From positions 1 to 8,602 of the forward strand of contig DAHWFG010000363.1 of the NCBI GenBank assembly GCA_027325115.1: a stretch of DNA of 8,602 bases, read 5' to 3'. The notes beneath the pieces were generated by a model, which ran no database searches, was not told the DNA's origin, and worked only from the letters and a program-made list of their open reading frames with translations. This stretch comes from JAKBCQ01 sp021807585 (GTDB lineage Bacteria; Planctomycetota; Planctomycetia; Isosphaerales; Isosphaeraceae). Below are positions 6,924-8,602 of this stretch, one piece after another (the stretch's first letter is position 1; each line of letters opens with the position of its first letter). Both the position numbers and the translations under genes were made by a program.

Positions 6924-7883
6924 ATGGCGATGAATTTATTAACGACGATCTCGGGTTCGCTGATCGAGGGTTTTTTACCGCGGGGTTGGGATCTCGCACG
7001 GGTCGACGCGTGCTGCGCGCATCCTCCGGCGACGATCGGCGACCGACAGCCGTGGTGGAACGCCGACTTCGAACCCGTCGTATGCGAATCGATCGCCGAT
7101 TTCGAAGTCCTTTACGGCCATGCGATCGCACGGTCGATTCAATCGGCTCGCGGCGCGGCCAGACCCGCGATCCTCATCCTTCCAGTAGGCCCCATGGGGA
7201 TGTACCGGTGGGCCGTTCGTTTTCTCAAAGAATGGGATGTTTATTGCGATCATGTTTATGGATTTAATATGGATGAATGGAGCGATCGCGACGGAACGAC
7301 CCTCCCCGCCGATCATCCCGGATCGTTCCAGAACGCGATGGAATCGGCCTTTTATGGACCGCTGGGAAGCCGGACCGTTCCCCCCGATCAGCGCTGGTTC
7401 GCGACCCGCGATCGGCTTCCCCATTATGCCGAACGGATCGACGAACTGAAACGCGCGGGGGGCGAGTTGACGGTAATTTTCGGGATCGGTCGCGTTTGTC
7501 ACATCGCGTTCTGGGAGCCTCACTTCGCCGCCGATTTCGCCTCGATCGACGCCTGGAAGGCCGCGACGCACCGTCTCGGCGCCGCGCTCCACCCGCTGAC
7601 GATCGAACAAAACGCGCTCACCAGTTTTCAAGGTCGAACGACGCTCGTCCCCGCATTCGCCAATACGATCGGCCCCGGGATCTTCTTGCAACGAGCCGAT
7701 CGGATCCTCGGCGGCGCCGACGGTATCTTCGGCAGGGGGATGCAATGGCAAGGCCCGAGCCTCTGGATGACGCTCCGCTACGGTCCCGATCCCTGGGTTC
7801 CAAGCTCATTCATGCCGACCCTCCCGGGGCGACTCTTCTTCCTCCGCGATCTCGCCGGACCGCTCGTCCCCAATATGAATTAA
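6924..7883 (+). CDS. NagB-like (glucosamine-6-phosphate isomerase family) protein
   Basis: This 319-residue protein belongs to the NagB/6-phosphogluconolactonase fold. Compared with E. coli NagB, GFNMDEW (113-119) matches the FNMDEY catalytic segment, with D117 equivalent to D72. LPADHPGSFQNAM (127-139) matches the following LPKEHPESY region. GIGRVCHIAFWEP (187-199) matches GVGNDGHIAFNEP. H193 and E198 (equivalents of H143 and E148) are kept, but D141 is replaced by V191 and the neighbouring N and G by R and C. The phosphate-loop region reads LPVGPMGMYR (86-95) instead of the GGTP type. It is also longer than NagB (266 residues in E. coli). Classic deaminase activity is therefore doubtful; a related sugar-phosphate isomerase or lyase is possible. 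ATG 6924 has GGAG 10 nt upstream, while ATG 6930 has GAGG 6 nt upstream and may be the true start. Divergent from the HAD gene. Confidence 0.85.
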   Translation: MAMNLLTTISGSLIEGFLPRGWDLARVDACCAHPPATIGDRQPWWNADFEPVVCESIADFEVLYGHAIARSIQSARGAARPAILILPVGPMGMYRWAVRFLKEWDVYCDHVYGFNMDEWSDRDGTTLPADHPGSFQNAMESAFYGPLGSRTVPPDQRWFATRDRLPHYAERIDELKRAGGELTVIFGIGRVCHIAFWEPHFAADFASIDAWKAATHRLGAALHPLTIEQNALTSFQGRTTLVPAFANTIGPGIFLQRADRILGGADGIFGRGMQWQGPSLWMTLRYGPDPWVPSSFMPTLPGRLFFLRDLAGPLVPNMN

Positions 7884-8059
7884 ATCAGATTTACTGAAAT
7901 GCTCAATTCCTTGAATAAGATGAGCCGTGTTTTGATTCATGGGCGGCGTTTCGATTCATCGACCCGCCATTCGGATCGCATGCGAAGCTCGAAAGCGTGA
8001 TCGCCGCGTCCCGCTTTGTGAACACGTATTCGAGCGATCGTTTATAGAGTATGAACATG
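7884..8059. other. convergent intergenic region
   Basis: These 176 bp separate the ends of the NagB-like gene (forward) and the amidase gene (reverse). A bidirectional terminator would be expected. The only candidate is a weak inverted repeat, AAAGCG (7992-7997) with CGCTTT (8012-8017), with a 14-nt loop and no T-run. A 33-codon frame (7899-8000) lacks a ribosome-binding site. Confidence 0.4.
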
Positions 8060-8602
8060 TTAATCGTCGATTTTCGGTCGCGCCGAGTGCCATGACGAAG
8101 CGGTTTGAAAGGCGATCGCGGCCGCGAGCAGGCGATTTTCGGAGTAGGCTCGACCGTCCATTTGAATCGCGGTCGGCAGGCCGTCTTTTGAGAGTCCCGT
8201 CGGGATCACGATCGCGGGCGTACCGCAAACGTTCCCAGGACCGCCGAGCGATCGCGCGTGTCCTCGGCCGTCGAACGATCCCTCCGCGGTCGGCGCCGTG
8301 TCCCCGGTTGGAACCGTTAAAACCGCGTCGAAAGGCTCGAAGAAACGGTCGAGCTCGCGACCCAACTTCACTCGAATCCGCTGGGCTCTGAGGTAATCGG
8401 TCGCGAGCGTCGCGTGATCCGCGAATCCGCCGATCCGATCCTCGGGAGCGGTTAACTGAGCAACGATCCCGGATTCGAGCATTTCTTCATAGACGCTCGC
8501 CGATTCGGCGCTAAGAATCGTCGAAGCCGCCTGCGCGAACGGGAGCGACGGAGGATCGACCTCTTCGATCGATCCAAGAGTTTTCAATACTTCGATCGCC
8601 GC
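8060..8602 (-). CDS. amidase-signature family protein, C-terminal part (5' end outside window)
   Basis: The frame is open to the window edge, so the 180 residues seen are the C-terminal part of a protein transcribed leftward. Family features are the AIEVLKTLGSIEEVDPP segment (2-18), FEPFDAVLTVPTGDTAPTA (88-106), GNVCGTPAIVIPTG (123-136) and GLPTAIQMDGRAYSENRLL (141-159). These are typical of amidases and of the GatA subunit of Asp/Glu-tRNA amidotransferase. The Lys-Ser-Ser catalytic triad and the Gly/Ser-rich signature belong to the missing N-terminal part, so activity cannot be judged. I lean to a stand-alone amidase rather than GatA because no gatB or gatC is in view, but this is weak evidence. 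The apparent TTG at 8587 is internal, not a start. Confidence 0.85.
   Translation of the reverse strand, partial: AAIEVLKTLGSIEEVDPPSLPFAQAASTILSAESASVYEEMLESGIVAQLTAPEDRIGGFADHATLATDYLRAQRIRVKLGRELDRFFEPFDAVLTVPTGDTAPTAEGSFDGRGHARSLGGPGNVCGTPAIVIPTGLSKDGLPTAIQMDGRAYSENRLLAAAIAFQTASSWHSARPKIDD

Noticed and set aside
7899..8000. 33-codon open frame in the convergent spacer
   Set aside because: It has no ribosome-binding site and a composition like the background, with no recognisable peptide.

Overview
The window looks like bacterial chromosomal DNA of moderately high GC content. The hexamer CGATCG is very frequent (about a dozen copies by eye in the first kilobase). The lineage cannot be fixed from the sequence alone. 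The NagB-like protein, with its FNMDEW and GIGRVCHIAFWEP motifs, resembles my recollection of proteins annotated in Planctomycetes and relatives, so that phylum is a low-confidence guess. Three near-identical copies of the ParB-binding site parS (core TTTCACGTGAAA) lie within 132 bp at the left edge, which suggests proximity to the chromosome replication origin.

Layout, left to right. Positions 1-295 are non-coding and hold the parS cluster. Positions 296-3490 are a forward two-gene unit: an integral-membrane GT39/ArnT-like glycosyltransferase, then nicotinate phosphoribosyltransferase (pncB), 9 bp apart. Positions 3491-3805 are an AT-richer spacer with one weak hairpin. Positions 3806-4408 on the reverse strand hold what reads as a single coiled-coil/membrane protein gene interrupted by two in-frame stops (TGA, TAG). 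Its coiled coil is built from 33-bp DNA repeats encoding 11-residue (hendecad) units. Positions 4625-5656 (reverse) encode a PleD-like diguanylate cyclase (REC plus GGEEF with an intact I-site), preceded by about 385 bp without a recognisable gene. Positions 6042-6803 (reverse) encode a HAD-family hydrolase, divergent across 120 bp from a forward NagB-like protein (6924-7883) that has lost one catalytic Asp. The right edge (8060-8602, reverse) is the C-terminal third or so of an amidase-signature enzyme that continues outside the window.

The genes do not form one pathway. The GT39/pncB pair is probably co-transcribed. The HAD and NagB-like genes may share a control region and could both act on sugar phosphates, which is inference. 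The diguanylate cyclase appears to be a stand-alone two-component output with no kinase in view. No CRISPR array, tRNA, rRNA, insertion sequence or complete mobile element was seen. The most notable signals are the parS cluster, the CGATCG excess and its local gap, the stop-interrupted hendecad-repeat gene, and the active-site change in the NagB-like protein.
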